A stretch of 64,000 nt of DNA. It comes from Streptomyces achromogenes. GTDB taxonomy: Bacteria; Actinomycetota; Actinomycetes; Streptomycetales; Streptomycetaceae. The notes under the pieces are model-generated. The model saw nothing but the letters and a program-made list of their open reading frames with translations, was not told the origin of the DNA and ran no database searches. A program made the position numbers and the translations under genes. The stretch covers positions 1,240,001 through 1,304,000 of the forward strand of contig NZ_JAUSYH010000001.1 in assembly GCF_030816715.1 (NCBI RefSeq), written 5' to 3'. Positions within the stretch are counted from its first letter, which is position 1. Each line of letters begins with the position of its first letter. Below are positions 1 through 7,963 of the stretch, in pieces.

Positions 1-231
1 TCCTCAAGCTCACGCCGGCTCTCCTACTGCATCGTCAGTTACGGCTGCCTTCTTCCAGGCAGCATAGGCGTCACAAGCGGCCGATCCCGGTTGGGGCGGC
101 CTGCGCTCCCGAGCGAAATATTACTCGTCAGTACACCCAGTGCGTTCCCGCTAAGCAAGCGCTTTGAACTGTGACCTTCGCAACGCAGCGTAACCGGAAC
201 CCGACGACTCCGCAGCGGACCGCGGCCGTGA
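1..231. other. No gene seen at left edge
   Basis: This stretch lies beyond the 3' end of the flavin reductase. Open frames crossing it are shadows in other frames and lack recognisable domains. It is less G+C rich than the genes around it, notably near 118-125, and contains the 8-bp palindrome AAGCGCTT at about 158-165. It may hold the promoter or end of a gene outside the window, but nothing decides this. Confidence 0.5.
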
Positions 232-741
232 TCAATCCCGCAGAGCCGTGAAGCGCCCCTGGTGGTACAGCAGCGGACGACCCGCTCCCTCCGGGTCCCC
301 CAGCACCACCTCGGCCAGCACGATCCGGTGGTCTCCGGCGGGCACCCGCGTGACGACGCGGCACACCAGCCACGCGAGCACGCCGTCGAGGACGGGTACG
401 CCCTCCGGCCCCTCGCGCCAGGCGGTGGGCGGGCCGAAACGGTCCGCGCCGCTGCGGGCGAAGGTGGCGGCGAGCTCCTGCTGGTGCTCGCCGAGTATGT
501 GGACGCCGACATGCCGCGCGCGGGAGACCGCCGGCCAGCTGGAGGCGCCGGTGCCGATGCCGAAGGAGAGCATCGGGGGCTGGGCGGAGACGGAGCTGAG
601 GGAGGTGGCGGTGAAGCCCACCGGACCGTCCGGCGCGGCCGCGGTGATCACGGCGACTCCGGCCGCGTGCCGCCGGAAGACGGAGCGCAGGAGATCGGGC
701 GAGGCGAGCTGGGGGGCGCCGAGGCCGGGCACGGCCGTCAT
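232..741 (-). CDS. Flavin reductase family protein (FMN-binding split barrel)
   Basis: A 169-residue protein of the flavin reductase-like family. Members reduce free FMN or FAD with NAD(P)H, often supplying reduced flavin to a two-component monooxygenase. The family pattern is visible: an N-terminal FRRHAAGVAVITA segment, then GFTATSLSSVSAQPPMLSFGI, which forms the flavin phosphate-binding part of the split barrel. The ATG at 741 is chosen because AAGGA sits about 7 nt upstream; a longer frame to 804 has no comparable ribosome binding site and adds non-conserved residues. No oxygenase lies next to it, so its partner is unknown. It could equally be a stand-alone reductase. Confidence 0.85.
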   Translation of the reverse strand: MTAVPGLGAPQLASPDLLRSVFRRHAAGVAVITAAAPDGPVGFTATSLSSVSAQPPMLSFGIGTGASSWPAVSRARHVGVHILGEHQQELAATFARSGADRFGPPTAWREGPEGVPVLDGVLAWLVCRVVTRVPAGDHRIVLAEVVLGDPEGAGRPLLYHQGRFTALRD

Positions 742-949
742 GAAGTTGTCCTTCTGCGGGGAGGGGTGTCGGGGTCCGTGGATGCTCAACGGGCCGGACA
801 GCACGCGCTCGCGGTACGGCCCAGGTCGACGTGGGCTCGTCCGTGGAGAAGGAGTTCCTCAAACATGGGGCCAGGCTGACGAGGGGCGGCGGCCGCAGTC
901 AAGTGCGCAGCGGCATCTGGGAGATGCCTCACCGTCCCCCACGAGGCGG

Positions 950-1363
950 TCACACCGCCTCCCCCAGGGCCGCGACGACGTCGGCCTTGCGGGGCTGACC
1001 GGCGGCGCGCCGGACGATCCGACCCTCGGCGTCGAGCACCAGGACCGTCGGCGTCCTGACGATGTCGAGCTCGCGCACGAGGCCGAGGTGCGCCTCGGCG
1101 TCGATCTCGATGTGGGCGACCCCGGGGACCGCCGCCGCCACCTCGCCCAGGATCCGGCGGGTGGCCCGGCAGGGCGCGCAGAACGCGCTCGAGAACTGAA
1201 CGAGCGTGGCGCGTTCCCCGAGCTCCGCCCCGAGGCGGTCCGCTCCGATCCGTCTGCCCTCGTCGCGCCCGCGCACCCGCACCCTCCCGCTCCGCCGCCG
1301 CTGCAGCACTCCGAAGGCGCTCGCCGCCGCGAGCACCGCCACGCACACCACCAGTCCGGTCAT
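950..1363 (-). CDS. Membrane-anchored thioredoxin-like protein
   Basis: A 137-residue protein with an N-terminal hydrophobic segment (residues 1-18), followed by a basic stretch and a thioredoxin fold. The redox motif is CAPC in FSSAFCAPCRATRR, and the cis-proline region is RTPTVLVLD. The anchor suggests action at the outer face of the membrane as a disulfide reductase or oxidase. It starts at an ATG with GGAG 8 nt upstream. It is divergent from a DUF4395 gene, a pairing common in actinomycetes and suggesting a joint role in thiol homeostasis. A 20-bp palindrome in the shared promoter region suggests common regulation. Confidence 0.85.
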   Translation of the reverse strand: MTGLVVCVAVLAAASAFGVLQRRRSGRVRVRGRDEGRRIGADRLGAELGERATLVQFSSAFCAPCRATRRILGEVAAAVPGVAHIEIDAEAHLGLVRELDIVRTPTVLVLDAEGRIVRRAAGQPRKADVVAALGEAV

Positions 1364-1393
1364 CTGCCGCTCCAGCGTTCACGAGACCGCAAA

Positions 1394-1413
1394 GATTCCC
1401 GAGCCCGGGAATC
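1394..1413. promoter_or_regulatory. 20-bp palindrome in thioredoxin/DUF4395 divergent promoter
   Basis: GATTCCCGAGCCCGGGAATC has perfect 8-nt arms (GATTCCCG / CGGGAATC) around AGCC. It lies in the 75-bp gap between the two divergent starts, 31 bp from one start and 26 bp from the other. This is where a dimeric repressor or activator serving both genes would bind. The regulator is unknown. Confidence 0.55.
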
Positions 1414-1438
1414 GTCTCCGTTGCGGAATGCTTGATTC

Positions 1439-1855
1439 ATGGACATCGACGCGAGGGGCCCGCGCTTCGGGGCCACCGTGACGACCGTAGTGCTCGCGGT
1501 CGTCCTGATCACCGGGAACGTCTGGCTGCTGGCCTGGCAGACGCTGGCGTTCGCGCTCGGCGCGGCGGGCGGGCCGGGGCGTTCGCCCTACGGCTGGGTG
1601 TTCCGCACGGCCGTTCGCCCCTGGATCGGTCCGCCCACGGAGTTCGAGGCGCCGCAGCCGCCGCGCTTCGCCCAGGCGGTGGGGCTCGCGTTCGCCTGCG
1701 TCGGCCTGACCGGATTCGCCCTGGGGCCGCACTGGCTCGGTATCGCCGCGACCGGCGCGGCTCTGGCGGCCGCGTTCCTCAACGCCGCTTTCGGGTACTG
1801 CCTGGGATGCGAGATGTACCTGCTCGTACGGCGGGTCGCGGTGCGTGCGGAATAA
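1439..1855 (+). CDS. DUF4395 family membrane protein
   Basis: A 138-residue integral membrane protein with about four hydrophobic segments (roughly residues 14-38, 74-92, 97-118 and a short C-terminal one). It carries family features such as the PRFAQAVGL motif and the FGYCLGCEMY segment near the C-terminus, whose CxxC cysteines could be redox active. The function of DUF4395 is unknown. The divergent thioredoxin-like neighbour suggests that it passes reducing equivalents through, or anchors, a membrane thiol pathway; this is inference. Its ribosome binding site is weak. Confidence 0.8.
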   Translation: MDIDARGPRFGATVTTVVLAVVLITGNVWLLAWQTLAFALGAAGGPGRSPYGWVFRTAVRPWIGPPTEFEAPQPPRFAQAVGLAFACVGLTGFALGPHWLGIAATGAALAAAFLNAAFGYCLGCEMYLLVRRVAVRAE

Positions 1856-1992
1856 GTACGTAAAGACGATCTAAAAGAGCGAGGTGGATCGAGAGGAGGA
1901 TCAAAGGGGTTGACGTGACGAGAATCTCGCCGTTCCCGGGCACCAGGGCTGGCTCCCCGGCCGTTCTTGGGGCACGATCTGCGAGATGCCGC

Positions 1993-2014
1993 AAACCTAC
2001 GGCAGCGTAACTTT
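1993..2014. promoter_or_regulatory. Imperfect inverted repeat ahead of acyltransferase gene
   Basis: AAACCTACGGCAGCGTAACTTT can be read as AAAnnTACG-nnnn-nCGTA-type half sites, about 50 bp before the acyltransferase start. From memory, similar TACG...CGTA repeats precede Streptomyces membrane-lipid genes controlled by TetR-type regulators. The assignment to a regulator is a guess. Confidence 0.35.
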
Positions 2015-2062
2015 GCCGTCGGAGGTCTCCTCGGCAGAGAGAAGGAAGGGTCCGCCCCACCC

Positions 2063-2791
2063 ATGGCAGAGCTTGTCTACCGCCCCGTCGTCGGCCTCGC
2101 CCAGACGTTGTTCAAGGTCTGGGACCTCAAGATCGACTGCAAGGGGTCGGAGAACATCCCGCGCTCGGGTGGAGCCGTGCTGGTGAGCAATCACATCAGC
2201 TACCTCGACTTCATCTTCGACGGCCTGGCCGCCCTCCCGCAGAAACGTCTCGTTCGCTTCATGGCGAAGGAGTCCGTCTTCCGCCACAGGATCTCCGGTC
2301 CGCTGATGCGCGGAATGAAGCACATCCCGGTGGACCGCAACCAGGGCGAGACGGCCTACCAGCACGCGCTGGAGTCGCTGCGCTCCGGCGAGATCGTCGG
2401 GGTCTTCCCCGAGGCGACCATCTCCCAGTCCTTCACGCTGAAGAGCTTCAAGTCCGGTGCGGCCCGGATGGCCCAGGAGGCGGGCGTCCCGCTGATCCCG
2501 GTGGCCCTGTGGGGTACGCAGCGGCTCTGGACAAAGGGCCACCCGCGCAACTTCAAGCGCAGCCACACCCCCATCACCATCCGCGTCGGCGAGGCCGTCG
2601 AGGCCTCCCGCGACAAGTACGCGGGCGCCCTCACCCGTCAGCTGCGCGAGCGCGTCCAGGAGTTGCTGGAGGCCGCTCAGCGTGCCTACCCGGTGCGCCC
2701 CAAGGACGCGAACGACACCTGGTGGATGCCGGCCCACCTGGGCGGCGCCGCGCCCACCCCGGAGCAGGTGCGCGCGGCCGAGGCGAGCTGA
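2063..2791 (+). CDS. Lysophospholipid (1-acyl-glycerol-3-phosphate) acyltransferase, PlsC family
   Basis: A 242-residue acyltransferase expected to transfer an acyl chain to lysophosphatidate at the cytoplasmic face of the membrane. The catalytic HX4D motif appears as NHISYLD, and later family blocks include MKHIPVDRNQG, GVFPEATIS and LIPVALWGT. The ATG at 2063 gives the usual start AELVYRPVV; a longer frame from 1967 reaches into the presumed promoter. The gene stands alone and ends at a strong hairpin. The exact acceptor cannot be told from sequence. Confidence 0.9.
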   Translation: MAELVYRPVVGLAQTLFKVWDLKIDCKGSENIPRSGGAVLVSNHISYLDFIFDGLAALPQKRLVRFMAKESVFRHRISGPLMRGMKHIPVDRNQGETAYQHALESLRSGEIVGVFPEATISQSFTLKSFKSGAARMAQEAGVPLIPVALWGTQRLWTKGHPRNFKRSHTPITIRVGEAVEASRDKYAGALTRQLRERVQELLEAAQRAYPVRPKDANDTWWMPAHLGGAAPTPEQVRAAEAS

Positions 2792-2809
2792 GTCCCGCCC
2801 CTCCCGCGA

Positions 2810-2839
2810 CGTAGGCCCTCTCCCCGGAGAGGGCCTACG
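2810..2839. terminator. Rho-independent-type terminator, convergent genes
   Basis: A perfect 14-bp stem (CGTAGGCCCTCTCC / GGAGAGGGCCTACG) with a 2-nt loop is followed by CGTTTTC. It lies between the convergent acyltransferase and transglutaminase-like genes and probably stops transcription from the plus strand, perhaps from both. Confidence 0.8.
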
Positions 2840-2886
2840 CGTTTTCCGGGAGCCGGACGGAGCACGCCGGGCGAGCACGGGGGGCC

Positions 2887-3480
2887 TCACAGCGCGGTGG
2901 GGAGGTTCTTCCACAGTTGCGGCCGGTCGGCGGCGGTGCGCAGCGCTTCGAGGACGCCCGGATGCGGCGCGGCGTAGAGGCCGGGGTAGTCCGCCTCGCC
3001 CGCCCCGGCGTCGGTGCGGAAGGCGAGCCGTTCGCCGTCCAGGGAGAACCGCGCGTCCACGCCCGGTTTGTTGCCGCGCGGGTCCTGGCGGTGCCACGCC
3101 CCGCGGAAGCGCACCGCGACGAGTCCGTGCAGGACGTGGCCGTCCCCCTCGTCGCGTGCGAACCGCTGGTAGCACAGCGCGGTCGGGATGTCCTCGGCCC
3201 GCAGCAGCGCGGCCAGCGCGTGGGCCTTGGCGTAGCAGATCCCCGTCCGCCGCTCCAGGACGTCCGAGGCGCGCCAGGTCACCCGCGGGTCTCCGGCGTC
3301 CTGCGAGTGAGGGATGGCGTCGCGCACGAACTCAAAGGCCAGTCGTGCATAGACATACGAGTCCTCGGCGTCCCGCGCGAGGCGTTCGGCGGTGGCCCGC
3401 ACCACCGGGTGACCGTGGTCGATGACCTCGTCGGCAGCCAGATAGGCGGACAGGTCGGGGTTCTCCTGGATCAGCTCCAT
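2887..3480 (-). CDS. Transglutaminase-like domain protein
   Basis: A 197-residue cytoplasmic protein of the transglutaminase/protease-like superfamily. The triad is recognisable: Cys in RRTGICYAKAHAL, His in the HVLHGLVAV region or the following GAWHRQDP, and Asp in HRQDPRG. The core starts around residue 60 with FVRDAIPHS. Such bacterial proteins can be amidases or peptidases; the substrate is unknown. The ATG at 3480 was chosen; a GTG at 3507 in the same frame lies inside a long palindrome and is less likely to be a start. The gene lies downstream of, and on the same strand as, threonine aldolase, but is separated by that palindrome. Confidence 0.8.
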   Translation of the reverse strand: MELIQENPDLSAYLAADEVIDHGHPVVRATAERLARDAEDSYVYARLAFEFVRDAIPHSQDAGDPRVTWRASDVLERRTGICYAKAHALAALLRAEDIPTALCYQRFARDEGDGHVLHGLVAVRFRGAWHRQDPRGNKPGVDARFSLDGERLAFRTDAGAGEADYPGLYAAPHPGVLEALRTAADRPQLWKNLPTAL

Positions 3481-3489
3481 GGCTGGAGA

Positions 3490-3547
3490 GCATAGGAAAA
3501 CGATCACCTGAGAGTCAATGACTTTTCAGGTGATCGCATACCTATGC
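3490..3547. repeat. 58-bp near-perfect palindrome
   Basis: The outer arms GCATAGG / CCTATGC flank a 4-nt internal mismatch. They are followed by perfect 11-nt arms (CGATCACCTGA at 3501-3511, TCAGGTGATCG at 3526-3536) and an inner AGTCA-A-TGACT. It could form a long hairpin after the aldolase gene (terminator) or serve as an operator for the transglutaminase-like gene. There is no U-rich tail, which weakens the terminator reading. Confidence 0.75.
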
Positions 3548-3583
3548 AGTGAGCGCCGTTGTCCTGCCGCCGGGCGGGAGGCC

Positions 3584-4654
3584 CTACCGGGCCATCTCCT
3601 CCTTCAGGGCTGCGACGAACGCGTCCACGTCCTCCTCGGTCGTGTCGAACGCGCACATCCACCGCACGTCGCCCGCCGCCTCGTCCCAGAAGTAGAACCG
3701 GAACTTCTTCTGCAGCCGTTCGCTCACGTCGTGCGGGAGCCGCGCGAAGACACCGTTGGACTGCACCGGGTACAGGATCTCCACGCCGTGCACGGCCCGC
3801 ACCCCCTCGGCGAGGCGCTGCGCCATCTCGTTGGCGTGGCGTGCGTTGCGCAGCCACAGGTCCTTGGCGAGCAGGGCCTCCAGCTGCACCGACACGAAGC
3901 GCATCTTCGAGGCGAGCTGCATGGACAGCTTGCGCAGGTGCTTCATCCGACGCACGGCGTCCTGGTCGATGACCACGACGGCCTCGCCGAACAGCGCGCC
4001 GTTCTTGGTGCCGCCCAGGGACAGGATGTCGACGCCGACCGCGTTGGTGAACGTCCGCATCGGGACGTCCAGGGAGGCGGCCGCGTTGGCTATCCGGGAG
4101 CCGTCGAGGTGGACCTTCATGCCGTGCTCGTGGGCGTGGTCGCAGATCGCCCGGATCTCGTCGGGCGTGTAGAGCGTGCCGAGTTCCGTGCTCTGGGTGA
4201 TCGAGACGACCTGCGGCATCGCGCGGTGCTCGTCCTCCCATCCCCAGGCCTGCCGGTCGATCAGCTCGGGCGTGAGCTTGCCGTCGGGCGTAGGGACGGT
4301 GAGCAGCTTGAGGCCGCCCATGCGCTCGGGCGCGCCGCCCTCGTCCACGTTGATGTGGGCGCTCTCCGCGCAGATCACCGCGCCCCAGCGGTCGGTGACC
4401 GCCTGGAGCGCCACGACGTTGGCCCCGGTGCCGTTGAAGACCGGGAAGGCCTCCGCAGTGGACCCGAAGTGGCTGCGGACGATCTGCTGGAGGTTCCCCG
4501 TGTAGTCGTCCTCGCCGTACGCCACCTGATGACCGCCGTTGGCCAGGGCCAGGGCGGCCATCACCTCCGGGTGGGCCCCGGCGTAGTTGTCGCTGGCGAA
4601 ACCGCGGACCTCGGGGTCGTGACGGCGACGGGCGTCGGTCTTCGCGGGGTTCAC
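3584..4654 (-). CDS. Low-specificity L-threonine aldolase family protein (PLP enzyme)
   Basis: A 356-residue fold-type I PLP enzyme expected to cleave L-threonine or allo-threonine to glycine and acetaldehyde. Family landmarks are FASDNYAGAHPEV at the N-terminus, the aromatic-stacking region CAESAHINVDEGG, KVHLDGSRIANAA, and the PLP lysine in LSLGGTKNGALFG. The GTG start at 4654 overlaps the SDR stop (GTGA), with GAGAAG just upstream; an ATG at 4672 is the alternative. It is the last gene of the DUF6421-SDR-aldolase operon, implying translational coupling. Beta-hydroxy amino acid metabolism is the likely role. Confidence 0.85.
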   Translation of the reverse strand: MNPAKTDARRRHDPEVRGFASDNYAGAHPEVMAALALANGGHQVAYGEDDYTGNLQQIVRSHFGSTAEAFPVFNGTGANVVALQAVTDRWGAVICAESAHINVDEGGAPERMGGLKLLTVPTPDGKLTPELIDRQAWGWEDEHRAMPQVVSITQSTELGTLYTPDEIRAICDHAHEHGMKVHLDGSRIANAAASLDVPMRTFTNAVGVDILSLGGTKNGALFGEAVVVIDQDAVRRMKHLRKLSMQLASKMRFVSVQLEALLAKDLWLRNARHANEMAQRLAEGVRAVHGVEILYPVQSNGVFARLPHDVSERLQKKFRFYFWDEAAGDVRWMCAFDTTEEDVDAFVAALKEEMAR

Positions 4655-5397
4655 GGCTTCTCGGTGAGCCACAGACGCTGTCCGTTCACTTCCCGGGCGG
4701 ACTTCTCCCAGACGCCGGCGATGGCCTCGGCCAGGTCCTTGACGTCCGTGAAGCCCGCGAACTTCGCGTTGGGGCGGTCGGCGCGCATCGCGTCGTGCAC
4801 CAGCGCCTTCACCACCAGGATCGCAGCCGCGGAGGTCGGGCCCTCGGCGCCCCCGGCCTTGCGGAAGGCGTCGGCGAGGGCGAGGGTCCAGGCCTCGGCG
4901 GCGGCCTTGGCGGCGGCGTACGCGGCGTTGCCCGCGGTGGGCTTCGTGGCCCCGGAGGCGCTGATCAGCACGTACCGGCCCAGATCGCTGCGCTGGAGGG
5001 CCTCGAAGAAGGCGAGCGAGGTGTGCTGCACGGTCTTGACCAGCAGCAGTTCCAGGAAGTCCCAGTCGTCCAGGCTGGTCTTGATGAACGTCTCGCTGCC
5101 CCGCCAGCCGCCGACGAGGTGGACCACGCCGTCGATGCGGCCGAAGTCCTTCTCGACGCGCTGCGCCCAGTCCCGGGTCGAGTCCAGGTCGAGCAGGTCG
5201 ACCGGCTCGCCGGTGACGGCGGCGCCGCCGGCCCCGTAGCGGGCCGCGTCGACGGCCTCGGCCAGGCGCTCGGGATCGTTGTCCGCACCGACGACGGTCG
5301 CGCCGGCCTCGGCGAGCCTGAGCAGCGCCGCCCGGCCGGCGGGTCCGCCCGCGCCTGCCACCACGACCACCGCACCGCTGAGAGCCCCGTTCCCCAT
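4651..5397 (-). CDS. SDR family NAD(P)-dependent oxidoreductase
   Basis: A 248-residue short-chain dehydrogenase/reductase. The Rossmann motif is VVVAGAGGPAGRAAL (a variant of GxxxGxG), the catalytic Tyr-Lys pattern YxxxK is in AAYAAAKAAAEAW, and the serine region is YVLISASGATKP. The substrate cannot be deduced. The ATG at 5397 is preferred because AGGAGG lies 8 nt upstream; a GTG at 5472 would overlap the DUF6421 stop but has a weak ribosome binding site. It sits between DUF6421 and threonine aldolase in one transcription unit, so it may act on a hydroxy amino acid or its carbonyl product. Confidence 0.85.
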   Translation of the reverse strand: MGNGALSGAVVVVAGAGGPAGRAALLRLAEAGATVVGADNDPERLAEAVDAARYGAGGAAVTGEPVDLLDLDSTRDWAQRVEKDFGRIDGVVHLVGGWRGSETFIKTSLDDWDFLELLLVKTVQHTSLAFFEALQRSDLGRYVLISASGATKPTAGNAAYAAAKAAAEAWTLALADAFRKAGGAEGPTSAAAILVVKALVHDAMRADRPNAKFAGFTDVKDLAEAIAGVWEKSAREVNGQRLWLTEKP

Positions 5398-5468
5398 GGT
5401 CCTCGCCTCCTGAGCAGTGTTCTGCTCCGCAGTGCCCCGCGGAGCAGTGTTCTCGGTTCGCAGGTCGC

Positions 5469-6866
5469 TCACGCGGCGATCCGCTCGGCGCCGTCCGCCG
5501 TGATGCCCTTGGTGGAGGCGATCACGTTCTTCAGCTTCTTGGACAGTGCCTCATAGAACATGCTCAGCGGAAACTCGTCGGGAAGCACGTCATCGACGAG
5601 CCTGCGCGGCGGCTGGGCCAGATCGAGGGCGTCGGGACCCTTGGCCCACTTGGAACCCGGGTGCGGGGCGAGGTAGGTCGAGACCAGCTCGTAGCCGGCG
5701 AACCAGTGCACGAGCTTGGGGCGGTCGATGCCGTCGCGGTACAGCGTCTCGATGTCGGCGCACAGCTGGTTGGTGACCTGCGGGGCGCGCTCCCAGTCGA
5801 TGTGCAGCCGGTTGTCGGTCCAGCGGACGACCTCGTGCTTGTGCAGGTAGGCGAAGAGCAGCTGGCCGCCGAGGCCGTCGTAGTTGCGCACGCGCTCGCC
5901 GGTGACCGGGAAGCGGAACATCCGGTCGAAGAGGACCGCGTACTGCACGTCACGGGCCTGCGGGACGCCGTCGGCCTGCAGCTTCACGGCCTCCTTGAAG
6001 GCGGTGAGGTCACAGCGCAGCTCCTCGAGGCCGTACATCCAGAACGGCTGGCGCTGCTTGATCATGAACGGGTCGAAGGGCAGGTCGCCGTGGCTGTGGG
6101 TGCGGTCGTGGACCATGTCCCACAGCACGAAGGCCTCTTCGCAGCGCTTCTGGTCGTGCACCATGTCGGCGACGTCCTCGGGCAGCTCCAGGCCCAGGAT
6201 GTCGACGGCGGCGTCGGTCACACGGCGGAAGCGGGCGGCCTCGCGGTCACAGAAGATGCCACCCCAGGAGAAACGTTCCGGCGCTTCCCGGACGGCGATG
6301 GTCTCCGGGAAGAGGACGGCCGAGTTGGTGTCGTAGCCGGACGTGAAGTCCTCGAAGGTGATGCCGCAGAACAGCGGGTTGTCGTACCGGGTGCGCTCCA
6401 GCTCGGCCAGCCACTCCGGCCAGACCATCCGGAGCACGACCGCCTCCAGGTTGCGGTCCGGGTTGCCGTTCTGCGTGTACATCGCGAAGACGACCAGGTG
6501 CTGGAGTCCGTCCGCGCGGCTCGCGGCGGGCTGGAAGGCCAGCAGCGAGTCGAGGAAGTCCGGCACCTCGAAACCGCCCTCGGCCCACATCCGCAGATCC
6601 TTGACCACGGCGCGGTGGTAGTCGGCGTCGTGCGGGAGCAGCGGAGACAGTTCCTCGACGGCCTCGATCACCCGCCGCACGGCCTCTTCGGCCTCGCCCC
6701 GCGCCGGAGCGCCCTCGGCCGAGAAGTCGATCGACCCGTCCTTCGCCTGCCAGGGCCGGACCTGCTCCACGGCATCCTTGAGCACGCGCCACGCCGGGTG
6801 CTCCACCACCCTGGACGCCGGAGGAACCTGCTCCCCCGATGCTGCCTGCACAAGAATTTCCGTCAT
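5469..6866 (-). CDS. DUF6421 family protein
   Basis: A 465-residue soluble protein that matches the actinomycete DUF6421 family as I remember it. No signal peptide or membrane segment is seen. It contains conserved-looking polar clusters such as DMVHDRTHSHGDLPFDPF and YDTNSAVLFPE; the histidine-rich segment could bind metal, but this is speculation. The start has GGAGG 7 nt upstream. It leads the operon with an SDR and a threonine aldolase, which suggests an enzyme or accessory factor for the same small molecule. Function is unknown. Confidence 0.8.
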   Translation of the reverse strand: MTEILVQAASGEQVPPASRVVEHPAWRVLKDAVEQVRPWQAKDGSIDFSAEGAPARGEAEEAVRRVIEAVEELSPLLPHDADYHRAVVKDLRMWAEGGFEVPDFLDSLLAFQPAASRADGLQHLVVFAMYTQNGNPDRNLEAVVLRMVWPEWLAELERTRYDNPLFCGITFEDFTSGYDTNSAVLFPETIAVREAPERFSWGGIFCDREAARFRRVTDAAVDILGLELPEDVADMVHDQKRCEEAFVLWDMVHDRTHSHGDLPFDPFMIKQRQPFWMYGLEELRCDLTAFKEAVKLQADGVPQARDVQYAVLFDRMFRFPVTGERVRNYDGLGGQLLFAYLHKHEVVRWTDNRLHIDWERAPQVTNQLCADIETLYRDGIDRPKLVHWFAGYELVSTYLAPHPGSKWAKGPDALDLAQPPRRLVDDVLPDEFPLSMFYEALSKKLKNVIASTKGITADGAERIAA

Positions 6867-7043
6867 GTCCCATCCTCCGCTGAAGAACCTCGCGTCATCA
6901 CACCGTAGACATATGAGGTTTCCTTCAGCAAGTGACCTATCGGGAAATTATCCCGCCCAGCCGCTCCTTCACCGCACTTTTTCCTGCCGGGCAGGGGAGG
7001 AGTGTCGGCTTCCGGCGGACCAGGGCGGGTAGGGAACACGTCG

Positions 7044-7081
7044 GTGCGCACACGCCCGTGCACACGCGCCCGTGCACACAC
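7044..7081. repeat. GTGCACACGCCC-type short tandem repeat
   Basis: Three imperfect tandem copies of GTGCACACGCSC occur in the 287-bp region between the divergent DUF6421 and GDPD genes. The same intergenic region holds CGGGA-AATTA-TCCCG at 6941-6955, a possible operator. No function can be assigned to the tandem copies. Confidence 0.45.
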
Positions 7082-7153
7082 CTGTCCTCACCCCGCCCGG
7101 GGCCGCCACGCGGCCTGCCCCTCAAGTCCCCGTCGTCGGAAGCGAGTCGCGTC

Positions 7154-7837
7154 TTGAACTTCCTCACCATCGGTCACCGTGGCGTCATGGGCGTCGAGCC
7201 CGAGAACACCCTGCGTTCCTTCGTCGCCGCCGAGCAGGCCGGCCTCGACGCCATCGAACTCGACCTGCATCTGAGCAAGGACGGCGCCCTCGTGGTCATG
7301 CACGACCCCGAGGTGGACCGCACGACCGACGGCACCGGCCCCATCGCCGACCAGACGCTCGCGGAACTGCGCACCCTCGACGCCGGACGCGGGGAACGCG
7401 TCCCGCGGTTCGAGGAGGTGCTGGACGTCGTACAGGCGCCCCTGCAGGCCGAGATCAAGGACGTGCAGGCGGCGCGGGCGCTGGCCGAGGTGATGCTCGC
7501 ACGGGACCTCGTGCGGCGGGTGGAGGTGTCCTCCTTCCACGACGAGGCCGTCGCGGAGATCGCACGGCTGGTGCCCGGGGTGCGCACCGCGCTCATCGGC
7601 AGCCGCTACGGCCTCGACATCGTGGACCGGGCCGTCGCGGCCGGCGCCGCGACGGTCTGCCTCAATCTGCGGCGGCTCACCCTTGAGATCGTCGAGGAGG
7701 CACGCAAGCGAGATCTGCGGATCATCGGCTGGGTGGTGAACACACAGGAACAGTTGCGGCTGGTGCGCGCCCTGGAGCTGGACGGCGCGACCACCGACTA
7801 CCCCGACATCAGGCGCACCGGCCGGTTCACCGCCTGA
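7154..7837 (+). CDS. Glycerophosphodiester phosphodiesterase
   Basis: A 227-residue GDPD-family enzyme that hydrolyses glycerophosphodiesters to glycerol-3-phosphate and an alcohol. Active-site and metal motifs are present: HRGVMGVEPENT, ELDLHLSKDG and VVMHDPEVDRTTDG near the N-terminus, and LQAEIKD and VSSFH further on. There is no signal peptide, so it is probably cytoplasmic. The TTG at 7154 is chosen because the conserved domain begins almost at once (NFLTIGHRG); an upstream in-frame ATG at 6932 would add low-complexity residues. It is monocistronic and divergent from DUF6421. Confidence 0.88.
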   Translation: MNFLTIGHRGVMGVEPENTLRSFVAAEQAGLDAIELDLHLSKDGALVVMHDPEVDRTTDGTGPIADQTLAELRTLDAGRGERVPRFEEVLDVVQAPLQAEIKDVQAARALAEVMLARDLVRRVEVSSFHDEAVAEIARLVPGVRTALIGSRYGLDIVDRAVAAGAATVCLNLRRLTLEIVEEARKRDLRIIGWVVNTQEQLRLVRALELDGATTDYPDIRRTGRFTA

Positions 7838-7860
7838 GCGGAGCCCTGCGGGGCCCCGCC

Positions 7861-7928
7861 GGTCCTGCGGGTTCGCCGGAGACCGGCGGGTTCAGTGGGG
7901 CCCTGGGGGTCCTGCGGGTTCGGCGGAG
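7861..7928. repeat. Pair of 21-bp direct repeats, 47-bp period
   Basis: GGTCCTGCGGGTTCGSCGGAG occurs at 7861-7881 and 7908-7928 with one mismatch, in the gap between the convergent GDPD and GNAT genes. It looks like a small local duplication in G-rich spacer DNA. Confidence 0.6.
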
Positions 7929-7963
7929 CCCTGGGGTCCTGGGGAACCGGGCCGGCGGCGTGC

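Noticed and set aside
7044..7081. Possible CRISPR-like or iteron array (GTGCACACGCSC)
   Set aside because: Copies are only 12-14 bp, adjacent and imperfect, without spacers. It is a simple tandem repeat.
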